A DNA stretch of 61,683 bases from Bacillota bacterium (lineage in GTDB: Bacteria > Bacillota > Sulfobacillia > Sulfobacillales > Sulfobacillaceae). Position numbers and translations under genes: made by a program. The notes beneath the pieces were generated by a model, which had not been told where the DNA came from, made no database searches, and worked only from the letters and a program-made list of their open reading frames with translations. The first letter of the stretch is position 1. Each line of letters opens with the position of its first letter. Below, one piece after another: positions 38,306 through 46,501 of this stretch. The stretch lies in the NCBI GenBank assembly GCA_021797515.1, contig JAJZZP010000115.1:1-61683 (forward strand). Direction: 5' to 3'.

Positions 38306-38797
38306 TAGTTTCAGCCAATATGCCGTGAGAATCCCTCCCCTTCAATAGTCAATTTTCACAAAAAATGCTTGTATGGTAAATGGACAGGCTGCAGAGGGTT
38401 GAGCAGACTCTATATACTTTACACCATTGTCTTAGTTGGCAACACATGGCAACACGTTCGATGGAGTCACACCAACGGTGGGAAATCCGCATCGTGAACC
38501 CAGTTGCGGTGACAAGTGTTCTTCTTTCTTATGGTCAACAGTTATCCGGCTAATCAGAGGTTAGGGCACCCACAAGGATCCGGAGAACTCCTATTAACCG
38601 GCTAATAACTTCCTAATATATGGATACTACAGCCGGATCTTTCGGTGGGAAATTAGCCGGTTAATAGCGGGATGTAGGGAACAATATGCGCGATGCGCAA
38701 CGGAGACCAAGCTACTTAACTGCCGAAAGGATACGCGATTGTAGGGATGGGAAAAATATTGCTTTAAGGTCCTGGGTCAGGCGTTCCTAAGTTGGGG
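38306..38797. other. Repeat-bearing intergenic stretch without a gene
   Basis: No open frame here is convincing. The stretch holds a 16-bp perfect inverted repeat and a third related copy (listed at 38542-38667), a GGCAACAC direct repeat at 38438-38455, and a small TGCGC/GCGCA palindrome near 38688-38700. It lies upstream of the channel gene and downstream of the DUF2892 gene, both on the minus strand. Confidence 0.5.
38542..38667. repeat. Three copies of a TTAACCGGCTAAT-type repeat
   Basis: CTATTAACCGGCTAAT at 38591-38606 is matched by its exact reverse complement ATTAGCCGGTTAATAG at 38652-38667. A third copy, TTATCCGGCTAAT at 38542-38554, differs by one base and has the orientation of the first. 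The spacing between the inverted arms is 45 nt. This could be a set of operator sites, the ends of a small non-autonomous element, or a long-range hairpin. Confidence 0.7.
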
Positions 38798-39031
38798 TTA
38801 ACTACTATGCAGATTTCCCTTTAGAGTTGATACCCCAAGCATTGCCCAAAGCGGACAATATTGGGTGATGACGGTTGAAAACAAAATACCTCCGAGGGCC
38901 GCCATTACCACGGTAGTCAATATGCTTAGGCTGGTGGTTAGTGGCCATATCCAGAGGATGGCAATAATGACAGTGCGTACCATCCGATCAATCCAGCCGA
39001 CATTTTTTTCAAGAAAGCGGGAATGGTCCAT
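38798..39031 (-). CDS. DUF2892 (YgaP-type) small membrane protein
   Basis: A 77-residue protein with two hydrophobic helices and the family pattern KNVGWIDRMVRTVII near the start and TQYCPLWAMLGVST near the end. DUF2892 domains occur alone or fused to rhodaneses and are common in sulfur-metabolising bacteria; function unproven. The ATG at 39031 has AAGGAGA upstream. The Cys in CPLW is conserved. Confidence 0.85.
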   Translation of the reverse strand: MDHSRFLEKNVGWIDRMVRTVIIAILWIWPLTTSLSILTTVVMAALGGILFSTVITQYCPLWAMLGVSTLKGNLHSS

Positions 39032-39160
39032 GGACTAGTTCTCTCCTTAGTTAAGGTCAAAATGTTGAGGCGTAGAGATAGTGTCCCCATTTTGAGAAAA
39101 TCCATGACCATTATTGACCGCCCCTGCAAAGTTTTTCGAGGTCTAGATGTATGCTAACGA

Positions 39161-39210
39161 TTGACGATGATGCGGTTTAATGTATACTGTACCATATATC
39201 TAAGACAGTA
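39161..39210 (+). promoter_or_regulatory. GntR-gene promoter with overlapping palindromic operator
   Basis: TTGACG (39161-39166) and TATACT (39183-39188) are 16 nt apart. TACTGT (39185-39190) and ACAGTA (39205-39210) form a perfect 6-bp inverted repeat with a 14-nt spacer covering the -10 box and start site. This is where an autorepressing GntR protein would be expected to bind; the gene starts at 39224. Confidence 0.6.
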
Positions 39211-39223
39211 GGGCGGTGGAGAG

Positions 39224-40177
39224 ATGCTTGTTGATCCCGAGTTAGAGTGGCCACTGCACCAGCAATTGGCTGCGCAATTACAGGCGGCGATTGAAGATGG
39301 TGAATATCATGAGGGTGAGCGATTGCCTAGTGTCCGTGAATTAGCCGCGATGTTACGTCTTCACCGCAATACCATTGTCCATGCCTATCAAATGTTGGAA
39401 TATGCTGGTTATGCGCGAAGCGAACCGGGGCGGGGATACTTTGCGGTGATGCCAATTCGGGGTAGCCTAACTCTGGAGCAACAGCACTTATTACAAGAGA
39501 CGTTGGTTCGGCTGGTGGATCAAGACGCGGACCCGGTGGCATTTGCCAAGGCATTATGGGCTCGTGCTTTGAAATTGGCTGCCAAGGCCGAATTGCTTAT
39601 TCCGCAGGGATTGGTGGCCGTGGTGGAGTGTACCTTGGAACAGTCGTCTATTTTGGCTCATGATTTAGCTGAACGGCTCGGGATAGATGCAAAGCCGGTG
39701 ATCTTGTCCGAATTGGGTAACATGGCTTCAGACGAGTTAAAAAATTATGCCCTCTTTGTCACCACTTATCAGCATGTGGATGAGATAAAGTCTCTTTTGC
39801 CGGGACGATCCCGAGACGTTTTCCCATGTCTCTTAACGGCGCATTTAGAAACCCTGCGCCGCTTAGAAGAGCTGCCGCCAAACTCCAAAATTGGGGTGGC
39901 CTGTGTGTCATGGGAAGGAACGCACCGTTTAACTGAGATGGTGCAAGAAGCCGGATTTTCGGAGTTAACTGTAGTTGAAGGGACGGGGAAGGAGCCAAAA
40001 ACATTACCTCCATTATTGGATGGTACGGCCCTTATTGTTGCCTCTAGTCCTGTGGCGGAAATTTTAGTGGCATTTCGTCCTGATGCTCCGGTGGCGATTG
40101 ATGATCGCACATTTACCGAGGGAGCGGTGGAATCGATTAGACAAAGGCTGGCGGGAGGACACAGTGACCACTCTTAA
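39224..40177 (+). CDS. GntR-family transcriptional regulator
   Basis: A 317-residue regulator with an N-terminal GntR winged helix (residues about 8-77: PLHQQLAAQLQAAIEDGEYHEGERLPSVRELAAMLRLHRNTIV and YARSEPGRGYF). It is much longer than YtrA-type regulators; the C-terminal 220 residues look like an alpha/beta sensor domain with two lobes (VVECTLEQSSILAHDLAERLGI, KIGVACVSWEGTHRLTEMV), possibly a periplasmic-binding-protein-like fold. No PLP-binding aminotransferase domain is seen. It overlaps the exporter gene by 14 bp and probably controls it. Confidence 0.85.
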   Translation: MLVDPELEWPLHQQLAAQLQAAIEDGEYHEGERLPSVRELAAMLRLHRNTIVHAYQMLEYAGYARSEPGRGYFAVMPIRGSLTLEQQHLLQETLVRLVDQDADPVAFAKALWARALKLAAKAELLIPQGLVAVVECTLEQSSILAHDLAERLGIDAKPVILSELGNMASDELKNYALFVTTYQHVDEIKSLLPGRSRDVFPCLLTAHLETLRRLEELPPNSKIGVACVSWEGTHRLTEMVQEAGFSELTVVEGTGKEPKTLPPLLDGTALIVASSPVAEILVAFRPDAPVAIDDRTFTEGAVESIRQRLAGGHSDHS

Positions 40178-41426
40178 ACGGGCATTGACCTGGCGCGAAG
40201 GTGCCGGCTTTACCGTAACCGCGGTGCTCGGCTCAGGGGTTCTTGTTTTGCCTTCGTTGACTGCTACCATGGCTGGGCCGGCCTCACTTTGGGCCTGGAT
40301 TTTGATCGCGTTAGCGATAATCCCCATTGGTTTGACCTTGGGGCAACTCGCCGTGCGTTATCCTGACGCCGGAGGTATTGCCGCTTATGTACGAGAGGCT
40401 TTTGGCACATTTTCTGGTCGTGTTATCGGGTATCTTTATTTGGCTACCGTGCCGGTGGCAGCGCCTGCCGCGGCGATCATTGGGATGGACTACGTCCGGA
40501 CATTTCTTCATTGGTCGTGGGCCCCAACCATTGGAGGCGCGACGTTAATATTAGCTGCCGCCATCCTTGCCAATTACTTAGGGGTTGAACTGTCAGGGAT
40601 GACAGTGACGGTCGTTGTTGTTGTTATTGCTGTCGTCATGCTGGCTGCAGTGATTTTAGCGATGCCGCATATGAACACCCAGGTATTCTCCCCGTGGTTA
40701 CCACATGGATGGATTCCTGTAGGGCAGTCCTTAGCCCTCTTGTTTTGGGCGTTTGTGGGATGGGAAATGCTTGGCCATATGGTCGAGGAGTTTGTGAACC
40801 CGACTACAGATGTGCCACGAGCTTTGGCAATGGCGATTATGGTCATTGATGTGCTATACATTGCTGTGAGTGTGGTTACCATCGGTACCCGCACTTACGG
40901 CGCAGGAAAAACCGGAGATGGATTGGCCCAGTTGGTGGGGTTGGGGTTGGGACGTGCGGGTATGGCCGTGATTGTGGTACTGGCGATTTTGGTGACGTAT
41001 GGGACCATACATACCTATGTCGCGGGATTTTCCCGTCTGGTTTACGCCCAATCTCGGGCTGGCGATTTGCCGTTAACGTTTGCCGAGTTGCATCGTCGGT
41101 TTCGCACGCCCAGCCGGGTCTTAATTGCGTTGATAGTGCCTTTTGCCATTGTTCTTGTAGTGGAGTGGGTTCACCCTTTAGATTTAAGCCAGTTGATATT
41201 GTGGCCCTCGGCAATATTTATCGTGCTTTATATTGCTGCAATGGGAGCGGGGTGGCGCTTGTTATCTAAACCCGGGCATCGGGCGGCTGCGGTATTGGGC
41301 TTGGTTTTTAGCATCGTGGCCCTCAGTTTTGTAGGGTGGGCTCTCCTCCTGCCGTTGGGTATTATTGTGGTGGCGTGGATGGGAGGGGAATTTCGCGTTG
41401 TCGTTACATTGAATCGGAAAATGTAA
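40164..41426 (+). CDS. APC-family amino-acid exporter (YjeH-like)
   Basis: A 420-residue APC-superfamily permease with about 12 membrane helices. The N-terminus, LTWREGAGFTVTAVLGSGVLVLPSLTATMAGPASLWAW, closely follows the YjeH subgroup, which exports methionine and branched-chain amino acids. The GTG at 40164 has GGGAGG upstream and gives the proper N-terminus; the longer frame runs inside gntR. The 14-bp overlap with the GntR gene implies co-expression. The real substrate is unknown. Confidence 0.85.
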   Translation: MTTLKRALTWREGAGFTVTAVLGSGVLVLPSLTATMAGPASLWAWILIALAIIPIGLTLGQLAVRYPDAGGIAAYVREAFGTFSGRVIGYLYLATVPVAAPAAAIIGMDYVRTFLHWSWAPTIGGATLILAAAILANYLGVELSGMTVTVVVVVIAVVMLAAVILAMPHMNTQVFSPWLPHGWIPVGQSLALLFWAFVGWEMLGHMVEEFVNPTTDVPRALAMAIMVIDVLYIAVSVVTIGTRTYGAGKTGDGLAQLVGLGLGRAGMAVIVVLAILVTYGTIHTYVAGFSRLVYAQSRAGDLPLTFAELHRRFRTPSRVLIALIVPFAIVLVVEWVHPLDLSQLILWPSAIFIVLYIAAMGAGWRLLSKPGHRAAAVLGLVFSIVALSFVGWALLLPLGIIVVAWMGGEFRVVVTLNRKM

Positions 41427-41453
41427 GGGTTTGTCTACACCGTTGATCCGCTC

Positions 41454-42047
41454 TCATAACGAGGTTGGGTAGCCCCACGATTCATCCGGAAGGCGTAACT
41501 TAGCGTATACGGCGGTATTTCTGGGGCGGCCGTTCACATCGGGGACATCACCAAGTAAGATCGCTTCCAGATGGAACCCAGCCCGTTCTGCCACGCGACG
41601 GCTACGCTCATTACGGGGGTCGCATCGGATTTCAATGCGTTGTGCTTGCAAATTCTCTGCGGCAAATTGCACGATACCGTTGACGGCCTCCGTCATCAGG
41701 CCCTTTCCGCTCTCTGTTGTGCGAATCCAGTACCCAATTTCAAACCGTCCCACGGCCCAGTTGATGCGGTGCAGACCACTGCTGCCTACAAAGCGGCGAT
41801 TCGACCGTAGAAACAGATGCATCCGAAGATCCTCTCGCAAAACAAATCGCGCATAGGCACGGCGAACATTCTCCTCCGACTCGTCCACGGAGGGCAGTGG
41901 GTTAGCAAATGGCATCCACGGCTTTAGGGTACTGTGGGATTCCACGATGGCGGCGTTAACCAAGGGGCCTTCGCCGGGGCGAGGACATCGGATAAAAAGA
42001 CGCTCGGTTTCGAATTCCTCGGGGAAATTGAGTAGAATTGGTATCAT
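41454..42047 (-). CDS. GNAT acetyltransferase (RimJ/RimL type)
   Basis: A 197-residue GNAT protein of the ribosomal-protein-acetyltransferase-like group: TERLFIRCPRPGEGPLVNAAI, FEIGYWIRTTESGKGLMTEAVNGIVQFA (acetyl-CoA loop with the G-K-G-L-M variant) and ERSRRVAERAGFHLEAIL. The ATG at 42047 has AAAGGAGAG upstream, so the longer frame is rejected. The substrate is unknown. It is the first of three unrelated-looking GNAT genes on this strand. Confidence 0.88.
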   Translation of the reverse strand: MIPILLNFPEEFETERLFIRCPRPGEGPLVNAAIVESHSTLKPWMPFANPLPSVDESEENVRRAYARFVLREDLRMHLFLRSNRRFVGSSGLHRINWAVGRFEIGYWIRTTESGKGLMTEAVNGIVQFAAENLQAQRIEIRCDPRNERSRRVAERAGFHLEAILLGDVPDVNGRPRNTAVYAKLRLPDESWGYPTSL

Positions 42048-42201
42048 ACGGCTCTCCTTTTGATTTATTGTCACAAAACCTCTCTTAGCCGTCAATCATA
42101 GGCACTGGGAAAAGGATGGCGCGAATTCAAAATCGAGGAGAACCTGGGGCAACTAAAAATATGTGCCAAGACCGCATGTGGAACTCCTTATAAAGTCCAT
42201 T

Positions 42202-42220
42202 CACACAAAGTCCTTGACGA
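42202..42220. repeat. Repeat copy 1: ACACAAAGTC-type 19-mer
   Basis: CACACAAAGTCCTTGACGA recurs with one base removed and one changed at 43762-43779, in the same orientation. Both copies are intergenic and flank two GNAT genes. The pattern resembles ends of some IS256-family elements, so these may be solo remnants; they could also be shared -35 promoter regions, because both contain TTGACG. Confidence 0.45.
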
Positions 42221-42282
42221 ACCTGACGGCGTTTCGCGAACAAAGAGAGGGATGTTGGATGAGGATCTTAAGGTCTCATGCG

Positions 42283-42798
42283 TTAGAGATCGTTCAAGGA
42301 ATACCATCCATAAATCGTTTCCTTCAGGTCTGCCCCGTCAAAAGGCACTGTTCGATCATATAGCTTTTCTGCACCAAGTGCTTCATAAAATTTGATTGCT
42401 GTTAGATTAGCAGAGAATACTACCACGAACATGGAATGAATTTTTTGCGCCCTCAGATGCTGTGCCACAAAACTCATTAAATGGCGTCCAATCCCATTGC
42501 CATGATATTGCGGCAAAATGTAGATTCCATAGAGCTCGCCCACATAACGTGGTATTGGCTCTCTAGCCAGACCTGCCATGGCATAACCCAAGATAGAACC
42601 ACGATCTTCGGCCACAAAGATCGTTGACAACTGCTCTTTTTTATCAAGTAGACGTTGAAATCTCTGTACAGCACGTTCGTAGGACAATGAATCAATCAAC
42701 TGATTAGGCACGATTCCCCGTTGAGTTTCTCGAAAGGTGTCAACATTGACTCTTGCGATGGCAATTAAATCGTGTGATATCATTTCACGAATTTGCAT
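42283..42798 (-). CDS. GNAT-family N-acetyltransferase
   Basis: A 171-residue GNAT protein with ELYGIYILPQYHGNGIGRHLMSFVAQHL, in which QYHGNGIG is the acetyl-CoA pyrophosphate loop (Q/RxxGxG/A), and SANLTAIKFYEALGAEKL near the end. Length and motifs are normal. The ATG at 42798 has AGGGAGCC upstream. The substrate is unknown; such proteins often detoxify small amines or antibiotics. Confidence 0.9.
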   Translation of the reverse strand: MQIREMISHDLIAIARVNVDTFRETQRGIVPNQLIDSLSYERAVQRFQRLLDKKEQLSTIFVAEDRGSILGYAMAGLAREPIPRYVGELYGIYILPQYHGNGIGRHLMSFVAQHLRAQKIHSMFVVVFSANLTAIKFYEALGAEKLYDRTVPFDGADLKETIYGWYSLNDL

Positions 42799-42976
42799 TG
42801 GTGGCTCCCTTTGATCTTGAGTTCGTTAACCTTCCACATTGGGTTTTTTGAAATCCCGCACGGCAAGACTGATTTAAGCGCAAATTGAGGACGCGCCCCG
42901 TTGGCTCTGCATCTTGATCTACGGCTCACCGATTCTGATCACCGCAATTGTTCACGGGTCGTTTCCCAATGACCAG

Positions 42977-43516
42977 TTAGAGCACTTTTCTCATAACCGT
43001 AAACTCGTCCAGTACTGCCACAGTCATAAAACCGGCGCTGAGATACATGGACTGTGACCCGTGATAGTGGGGGACCCTGGGATTTCCGTTCGGCGGATAA
43101 GCTTCTATCGAGGTCACACCCTGGTTTGCCATGAATCTGCCACACGAATCTAAAAGTTTGCGTGCCACACCACGACCCCGATAAGGGGGAGCAATCACGA
43201 AGCATACCACACTGCCCACATGTTCATCGGAGGCGTCATAACCTTGATTTTGCAACATATGCATTAATCGGCCGAGCGTATGTCTAGGTGCCGCGTGACA
43301 CCATCCGATTACCCGGCGGCCATCGTAAGCCAGCAGCCCTTGATGTTGCCCCTGGCCGATCAACTCCGACACGGTTTCTCGATTCATGCTTCCCGAACGG
43401 TCATCCCATTCGGCGTCGGACATATTGCAGTGGTAAAAACAGCAATAACAACTAGCCCACTCTGCTCCGACGGGAAAGGCGTCCCGATCGAAAAAACCTA
43501 AGTAATCCGTTGCCAA
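42977..43516 (-). CDS. GNAT-family N-acetyltransferase with unclear start
   Basis: A protein of at least 179 residues with the GNAT core CFVIAPPYRGRGVARKLLDSCGRFMA (acetyl-CoA loop PYRGRGVA) and VPHYHGSQSMYLSAGF. It has an unusual Cys-rich N-terminal part, WASCYCCFYHCNMSDAEW. The only ordinary start codon in frame is TTG at 43516, but the upstream in-frame codons read NLNIKPLTPDL, which looks like real family N-terminus, and AAAGGA lies at 43567-43572 about 10 nt before an in-frame ATA. Either a non-standard start is used or the original ATG has been lost. Confidence 0.8.
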   Translation of the reverse strand: MATDYLGFFDRDAFPVGAEWASCYCCFYHCNMSDAEWDDRSGSMNRETVSELIGQGQHQGLLAYDGRRVIGWCHAAPRHTLGRLMHMLQNQGYDASDEHVGSVVCFVIAPPYRGRGVARKLLDSCGRFMANQGVTSIEAYPPNGNPRVPHYHGSQSMYLSAGFMTVAVLDEFTVMRKVL

Positions 43517-44103
43517 ATCAGGCGTAAGTGGCTTTATGTTTAGATTACTGGCTATAGTGTCCCCATCCTTTGCTTAGAAAGATCTTGGGTTCGATAGGAC
43601 AATCAACAATCAACCCAGTACAGTGTTCACGACAGTTGGCCTATTGTACCGCGTGATTAAGGGGGTGCAAGCTTAAGGACGAAACGTATCGTTGTATTAC
43701 AGACCTAGTCACTGGCTTGTGAACCGCAACCGGGACACCGAACCTTGGGTCGTACAATCCTTACACAAAGTCTTGACGACAGGCAAAAACCTAACATTTA
43801 GCTAAAAACTTGTTGCAATACTATGCGGATATTTTTATTATTATACAATCGAACGATGTTTTGGAGTTAGCATACTGAGCACGTGCTTTCACTTTGAAAT
43901 TCATTGTTTGGTATAAAAAGCTCCTCCGTGGTTCGCCATCATTGTAAGTCGGATCATTCAGAGTGTACAGATGCCACAGAAAAATTAGCATATTTGTATA
44001 AAGGGTATTGCCTCCTGCGTGCCTAAATACTCTGAACGCGGCTAGGTGGGCTTTTCCATTGTGTAGGTTCTGCACTTTGAAAATATGATAGGAGACGATC
44101 CGT
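43517..44103. other. Intergenic stretch without a gene before the pyrimidine cluster
   Basis: About 585 nt between a minus-strand GNAT gene and the plus-strand NCS1 transporter. The minus-strand frame at 43821-44111 has no ribosome site or known domain. The second copy of the repeat (43762-43779) lies here. The segment 43780-44000 is A/T-rich and should contain the promoter of the transporter operon, but I cannot choose a convincing -35/-10 pair. Confidence 0.4.
43762..43779. repeat. Repeat copy 2: ACACAAAGTC-type 18-mer
   Basis: TACACAAAGTCTTGACGA matches the copy at 42202-42220 except for one substitution and one missing C. Same orientation, so the pair is not a simple terminal inverted repeat of one element. 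Confidence 0.45.
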
Positions 44104-45558
44104 GTGGTCAATGAAGTAGCGAAGGACGATTTAATCCGCTATAATCAAGACATTGCTCCGACAGAAGAGTCCCAAAGAAACTGGACGCTGTACAACTACT
44201 TAAGTCTGTGGATTGGAATGGCGCATAATATTCCAACCTACCTAATGGCAGGTGGATTTATTGCGCTTGGACTCAACTGGTGGCAGGCGATTTTAACTGT
44301 TCTGGTCGGTAATTTGATCGTACTGGTACCGATTTTGTTAAACTCGCAACCGGGAACAAAATATGGCATACCTTTTCCGGTATTTGCCCGGGCATCGTTT
44401 GGGGTAGTCGGCGCAGGTCTGCCAGCCCTGCTTCGGGCCCTGGTGGCCGCGGGATGGTTTGGAATTGAAACCGCGATAGGCGGTCAGGCCATCCAAACTT
44501 TTCTGCTGATCCTTATTCCCGGATGGGCCCACTTTTCGTCTCTCTTTACCTTTATTGGGATGAATCTAGGAAGCTGGATCGGGTTTATGCTGTTTTGGGT
44601 ATTAAACATCTGGATTATCTTTCATGGAATTAACGCGGTTAAACGATTTGAAGCATGGGCAGGCCCATTGGTGTTAGCATTAGGAATTGGGCTACTAATT
44701 TGGGCGTATACTGCTGCTCACGGGTTTGGACCCATGTTAAGCCAGCCAGCAAAGGTGCACGGTGCGGCGTTGTGGGCAGTGGAAATCCCGTCGTTGACCA
44801 GTGTTGTGGCGTTTTGGTCTACATTATCTCTTAATATTCCGGATTTTACCCGGTTTGCCAAAAGCCAAAAGGCGCAAGCATGGGGACAGGCACTGGGTCT
44901 TCCAACAACTATGACCGTATTTTCTGGAATCGGTGTGTTGGTAACCTCAGCAACCATTGTCGTTTTCCATCACGCTATTTCGAATCCGGTTACCCTGTTG
45001 GGACAATTTCACAACGTTGCGCTGTTGATTATTTCACTGGGAGCCGTAGTGATTGCCACCCTCTCGGTGAATGTGGCGGCCAATGTGGTGTCTCCAGCAT
45101 ACGACTTTATTCAATTGTTTCCTAAATACCTAAATTTCAAAACGGCCGGATTGCTCACCGGGATTTTAGCAATAGTGATGTGTCCCTGGCTGCTGATTTC
45201 TAATCCACATATCTACATTTTCAGCTGGCTCGACGTCTATTCGGGGTTTCTTGGTCCTATAGCAGCCATATTGATTGCCGATTATTGGGTATTCCGGCAT
45301 CAAACGCTGAAGGTTGTGGAGCTTTATGAGAAATCTGGACGGTACTTTTATCGCAACGGGTACAACAGCTTGGCGGTTTGGGCATTGGTTGCCGGTATCG
45401 TGGTTTCCCTTATCGGGAAGGTGGTTCCAGCATTAGGATGGCTCTTCAATTATTCTTGGTTTGTCGGATTCGTGGTTTCGTTTGTCGTTTATGTGTTCCT
45501 TATGCGTGCTCGCTATACTACTGACCCGGAAGCCACTGTGTCAACACAGCATGTCTAA
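44104..45558 (+). CDS. NCS1-family nucleobase:cation symporter
   Basis: A 484-residue NCS1 transporter with 12 predicted membrane helices and the family opening NWTLYNYLSLWIGMAHNIPTYLMAGGFIALGLNWWQAI, then GTKYGIPFPVFARASFGVVGAGLPAL. The family carries uracil, cytosine, hydantoin, allantoin or thiamine precursors. Being first in a pyrimidine-degrading operon, uracil or thymine (or dihydropyrimidine/hydantoin) is the likely cargo. TAGGAGA precedes overlapping GTG codons at 44102 and 44104; the second is in frame. Confidence 0.92.
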   Translation: MVNEVAKDDLIRYNQDIAPTEESQRNWTLYNYLSLWIGMAHNIPTYLMAGGFIALGLNWWQAILTVLVGNLIVLVPILLNSQPGTKYGIPFPVFARASFGVVGAGLPALLRALVAAGWFGIETAIGGQAIQTFLLILIPGWAHFSSLFTFIGMNLGSWIGFMLFWVLNIWIIFHGINAVKRFEAWAGPLVLALGIGLLIWAYTAAHGFGPMLSQPAKVHGAALWAVEIPSLTSVVAFWSTLSLNIPDFTRFAKSQKAQAWGQALGLPTTMTVFSGIGVLVTSATIVVFHHAISNPVTLLGQFHNVALLIISLGAVVIATLSVNVAANVVSPAYDFIQLFPKYLNFKTAGLLTGILAIVMCPWLLISNPHIYIFSWLDVYSGFLGPIAAILIADYWVFRHQTLKVVELYEKSGRYFYRNGYNSLAVWALVAGIVVSLIGKVVPALGWLFNYSWFVGFVVSFVVYVFLMRARYTTDPEATVSTQHV

Positions 45559-45603
45559 ATGGTTATGGCCATCATCAAATCTTTGTAGAGGAGGAAGACA
45601 ATT

Positions 45604-46491
45604 ATGAGTCACATCGTACGCGTTGGCTTAATCCAGTCCCATCATGAGGTATCGGGAGAACGTCCGTTGGATGAGCACAAAAAATCGGCAGTGGAAAAAC
45701 ACTTGAGCATGATTTCCGAGGCGAAGAACAAGGGTGCCCAGGTGGTTTGTTTGCAGGAACTGTTTTATGGGCCCTACTTTTGCGCCGAACAAAATGCTCG
45801 GTGGTATGATCTTACGGAAAAAGTTCCTGACGGCCCTACGACGCAATTGATGCAGTCGGTTGCACGAGAGACAGGCATGGTACTGATTGTTCCCATCTAC
45901 GAAGAAGAGATTACCGGGATATACTATAACACCGCGGCGGTGATAGATGCGGATGGAAAATTTCTTGGAAAATATCGCAAAAACCACCTGCCTCACGTCC
46001 AAGCCGGGGAGAACCCGGCTACAGGATTTTGGGAAAAATACTATTTCCGACCTGGGAATTTGGGATATCCGGTCTTTGAGACCGCCGTCGGCCGCATTGG
46101 AGTTTATATTTGTTACGATCGTCATTTTCCGGAAGGAGCACGCGCTTTAGGCCTTAATGGCGCGGAAATTGTGTTTAATCCATCGGCTACTGTGGCCGGG
46201 TTGTCGAAATATCTTTGGAAATTGGAACAACCAGCCCATGCCGTAGCGAATGGCTACTTTCTAGGGGCCATCAACCGCGTAGGGATCGAGGCGCCGTGGA
46301 ACATGGGGGATTTTTATGGCGAAAGTTACTTGGTGGATCCGCGTGGGCAGTTCGTCGCCATGGGTAGCCCGGATAAATCGGAAGTGGTGGTTGGGGACGC
46401 AGATCTGGATGTGATTCGTGAGGTTCGCAACACCTGGCAATTTTTCCGTGACCGTCGTCCAGAAACCTATGATCGTTTAACGGATTTATAG
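45604..46491 (+). CDS. Beta-ureidopropionase (N-carbamoyl-beta-alanine amidohydrolase), nitrilase superfamily
   Basis: A 295-residue carbon-nitrogen hydrolase with the catalytic triad E52 (CLQELFYGPYF), K126 (KYRKNHLPH) and C170 (VYICYDRHFPEGAR). N-carbamoylputrescine amidases and beta-ureidopropionases share this layout; the neighbours (dihydropyrimidine dehydrogenase and dihydropyrimidinase) favour hydrolysis of N-carbamoyl-beta-alanine to beta-alanine, CO2 and ammonia, the third step of reductive uracil breakdown. AGGAGG precedes the ATG. Ten nt separate it from the next gene. Confidence 0.9.
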   Translation: MSHIVRVGLIQSHHEVSGERPLDEHKKSAVEKHLSMISEAKNKGAQVVCLQELFYGPYFCAEQNARWYDLTEKVPDGPTTQLMQSVARETGMVLIVPIYEEEITGIYYNTAAVIDADGKFLGKYRKNHLPHVQAGENPATGFWEKYYFRPGNLGYPVFETAVGRIGVYICYDRHFPEGARALGLNGAEIVFNPSATVAGLSKYLWKLEQPAHAVANGYFLGAINRVGIEAPWNMGDFYGESYLVDPRGQFVAMGSPDKSEVVVGDADLDVIREVRNTWQFFRDRRPETYDRLTDL

Positions 46492-46501
46492 GAGGACACC
46501 G

